DNA from: Jiella marina
GTDB lineage: Bacteria; Pseudomonadota; Alphaproteobacteria; Rhizobiales; Rhizobiaceae
Direction of reading: 5' to 3'
Length of the DNA stretch: 64,000 nt
Assembly (NCBI RefSeq): GCF_024359545.1
Contig: NZ_JAKQZG010000003.1
Span: 1-64,000, forward strand
Shown here: piece after piece, positions 62,668 to 64,000 of the stretch
Layout of the letters: each line of letters opens with the position of its first letter
Position numbering within the stretch: position 1 is the first letter of the stretch
Program-made: the position numbers and the translations under genes
Notes under the pieces: generated by a model
Told to the model about the DNA's origin: nothing
The model's input: only the letters and a program-made list of their open reading frames with translations
Database searches by the model: none

Positions 62668-63059
62668 GGGGGAACTCCTGATCTCGTTCTCAAGGCTCCG
62701 ACTAGCACCGTGACGCACCGCAGCATTGCGCTGGATCAAAAATAGGGATCCGAATTGCGATGTCGCAGAATCTTCATCGATTGAGCGGCCGGAGCATCGA
62801 TCTCGAGGGCGTGACGCGGGCCATTGAACGGGCGGGGGCGTGCGGCGCGACCGGGCGGGCTGCGATCGCGGCCGCGACCTGCTAGACTGTAGTGGTGTTT
62901 TCGATGGAACTGGGGGCATGTTCGACGACGAAGCCGCTCCTGGTCGGAGCGTCCGCCATCGTCGGGCGTCCGGCGGGCGGTCGTTGATGTCGATCAACGC
63001 CAGACCTGCTCGAACCGTCCTATCACATGATCGTCTTCGAACCGGGAAAGGTCAGCACG
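62668..63059. other. 392-base divergent intergenic region (phaC / universal stress protein)
   Basis: No credible gene is visible. It must hold promoters for both genes. The one recognisable site is a FixK/FNR-like box at 62726-62739, described separately. A GC-rich stretch about 62780-62880 contains only short open frames with no protein-like features. Confidence 0.55.
62726..62739. promoter_or_regulatory. FixK/FNR-type box candidate upstream of phaC
   Basis: TTGCGCTGGATCAA matches the alphaproteobacterial FixK/FnrN box (TTGATCTGGATCAA type) at 12 of 14 bases. Its centre is about 66 bases before the phaC ATG, which would fit activation near -41.5 of a transcript starting around 62690. It suggests low-oxygen control of PHA synthesis; the divergent universal stress gene is over 300 bases away. 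Inference from sequence only. Confidence 0.5.
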
Positions 63060-63956
63060 ATGAATTCCGAGTCTCCTTCATCAACGGGCAATGCCGTCGA
63101 TCCCGTCACGGCGACGCGCCATGGCGGCCTGGCCGATCTGACCGTCATCGTGTCCGGCGCGAAAAAGGATCGGGGCGCCGTGGCCTATGCGGAGGCGATC
63201 GCCACCGCTTTCGACGCTCATCTCGACGTCCTCTACACCAACCATGTTCCGACCCCGATCCTGCCGTCGGCTCCGGGCGCAGAGGTCTTGGCCGCCGAAC
63301 TCGCCAGGAACAGCCACGAGACCGGCGACAAGACCGAGGCGGCCCTGCGTGATGCCTTCGGCGCGCTGAGCGCTTCCTGGGAGTTGCGGCGCGTCGACGG
63401 GGCCGTGGCTGCCCTGCGCCAGGCGATCGTCCGGCAGGCCGCGATTTCCGACCTCGTCATCGAGAGCAAGGCCGCCGTGGTCGAGGCGGGCGACATGGAA
63501 CTGTTCGAGGCGGTGATCTTCGAGGCGGGGGCGGCGATCGTGCTGGTGCCCGACAGTCAGAGCGCCAAGTCTCAGTTGCCCTCGAATGTCCTCGTCGCCT
63601 ATCGGGAAACCCCGGAATGCGCCCATGCCATCGCGGCAGCCCTGCCGCTTCTGCGGCGGGCGGACACCGTCTATCTCGTCAGCGTCGCCGAGTCGGGGTC
63701 GAGCGAGCAGCGGCACATCGACCCGATGGCGGACATGGCACGGCATCTCGCCCGTCACGGCGTCTCGGTGGAGGCCCGCGAACTGCCGAACTGGAAGGAT
63801 CCGGCCGAAGGTCTTCTGAACGAGGCCAGGCAGATTGGCGCCGATCTCGTCGTCGCCGGCGCCTACGGCCATTCCCGACTGCGGGAATATCTTCTGGGCG
63901 GGGTGACGCGTGGACTCGTGCGCCATTGCGAGGTTCCGCTGCTCATGGCCCATTGA
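63060..63956 (+). CDS. Universal stress protein, two-domain
   Basis: 298 residues from ATG 63060 with GGAAAGG upstream, preferred over ATG 63027. Two UspA-like halves. The second ends in GADLVVAGAYGHSRLREYLL followed by GGVTRGLVRHCEVPLLM, the classic nucleotide-binding Usp motif. The first half is more divergent (VVEAGDMELFEAVIFEAGAA). Cytoplasmic stress protein, often induced at low oxygen alongside PHA genes. A hairpin follows its stop. Confidence 0.87.
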   Translation: MNSESPSSTGNAVDPVTATRHGGLADLTVIVSGAKKDRGAVAYAEAIATAFDAHLDVLYTNHVPTPILPSAPGAEVLAAELARNSHETGDKTEAALRDAFGALSASWELRRVDGAVAALRQAIVRQAAISDLVIESKAAVVEAGDMELFEAVIFEAGAAIVLVPDSQSAKSQLPSNVLVAYRETPECAHAIAAALPLLRRADTVYLVSVAESGSSEQRHIDPMADMARHLARHGVSVEARELPNWKDPAEGLLNEARQIGADLVVAGAYGHSRLREYLLGGVTRGLVRHCEVPLLMAH

Positions 63957-63964
63957 GACGGCGC

Positions 63965-63985
63965 GCCGGCCCTCTTTGGGCCGGC
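63965..63985. terminator. Terminator hairpin after the universal stress gene
   Basis: GCCGGCCC-TCTTT-GGGCCGGC, 8-base perfect arms, starting 9 bases after the stop. No T-run follows, so it is a likely but not canonical terminator. Confidence 0.6.
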
Positions 63986-64000
63986 GGTCATGGTCTCGAC

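Overview
The window looks like the chromosome of a GC-rich alphaproteobacterium of the order Hyphomicrobiales (Rhizobiales). The pointers are ATGA-overlapped operons, a class I PHA synthase beside a MaoC-FabI fusion, glycolate and L-lactate oxidation operons, and DUF3422, DUF2125 and DUF1194 family proteins. I cannot fix the genus. The window has two parts that differ in gene content and coding texture.

Bases 1 to about 27,400 are an accessory island that looks mobilizable. In order it carries: a large P-loop NTPase with Sel1 repeats, cut by the left edge; a decayed IS5-type transposase; a lipoprotein and a small gene; an OLD-nuclease/UvrD-helicase pair of the Gabija type; a DUF1778/GNAT toxin-antitoxin operon with a palindromic operator on its promoter; an exported ClpP-fold/SH3 protein; an ArdC-type antirestriction gene behind a long imperfect inverted repeat; two helix-turn-helix regulators; a compact cassette made of a 33-residue peptide, a SagB-like flavin dehydrogenase and a 61-residue protein; small unrelated cargo genes whose 3' ends lie at copies of one palindromic repeat; a serine recombinase; and a relaxase/MobC module. 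No integrase, coupling protein or type IV secretion genes are present, so the element would need outside help to transfer.

Bases 27,400 to 64,000 are mostly core metabolism: a Tat-exported dioxygenase-like protein with a haem membrane partner; lutABC; glcDEF; topoisomerase IB; a YqaA-type membrane protein; a chromate transporter; envelope proteins; modABC; an inositol locus (iolE, iolB, an SDR and a PhyH-type dioxygenase under a divergent LacI-type regulator); UDP-glucuronate and UDP-galacturonate synthesis; a MaoC-FabI fusion with phaC; and a universal stress protein.

Two core operons carry accessory modules at gene borders. lutABC has a macrodomain gene and two DUF29 genes between lutA and lutB. 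glcDEF has two Uma2 genes between glcD and glcE, and a DUF433/PIN-like pair between glcE and glcF. The strongest candidates for undescribed biology are the peptide/dehydrogenase cassette (16,611-18,039) and the family of 3'-end palindromic repeats at 18,181-21,736 next to the serine recombinase.
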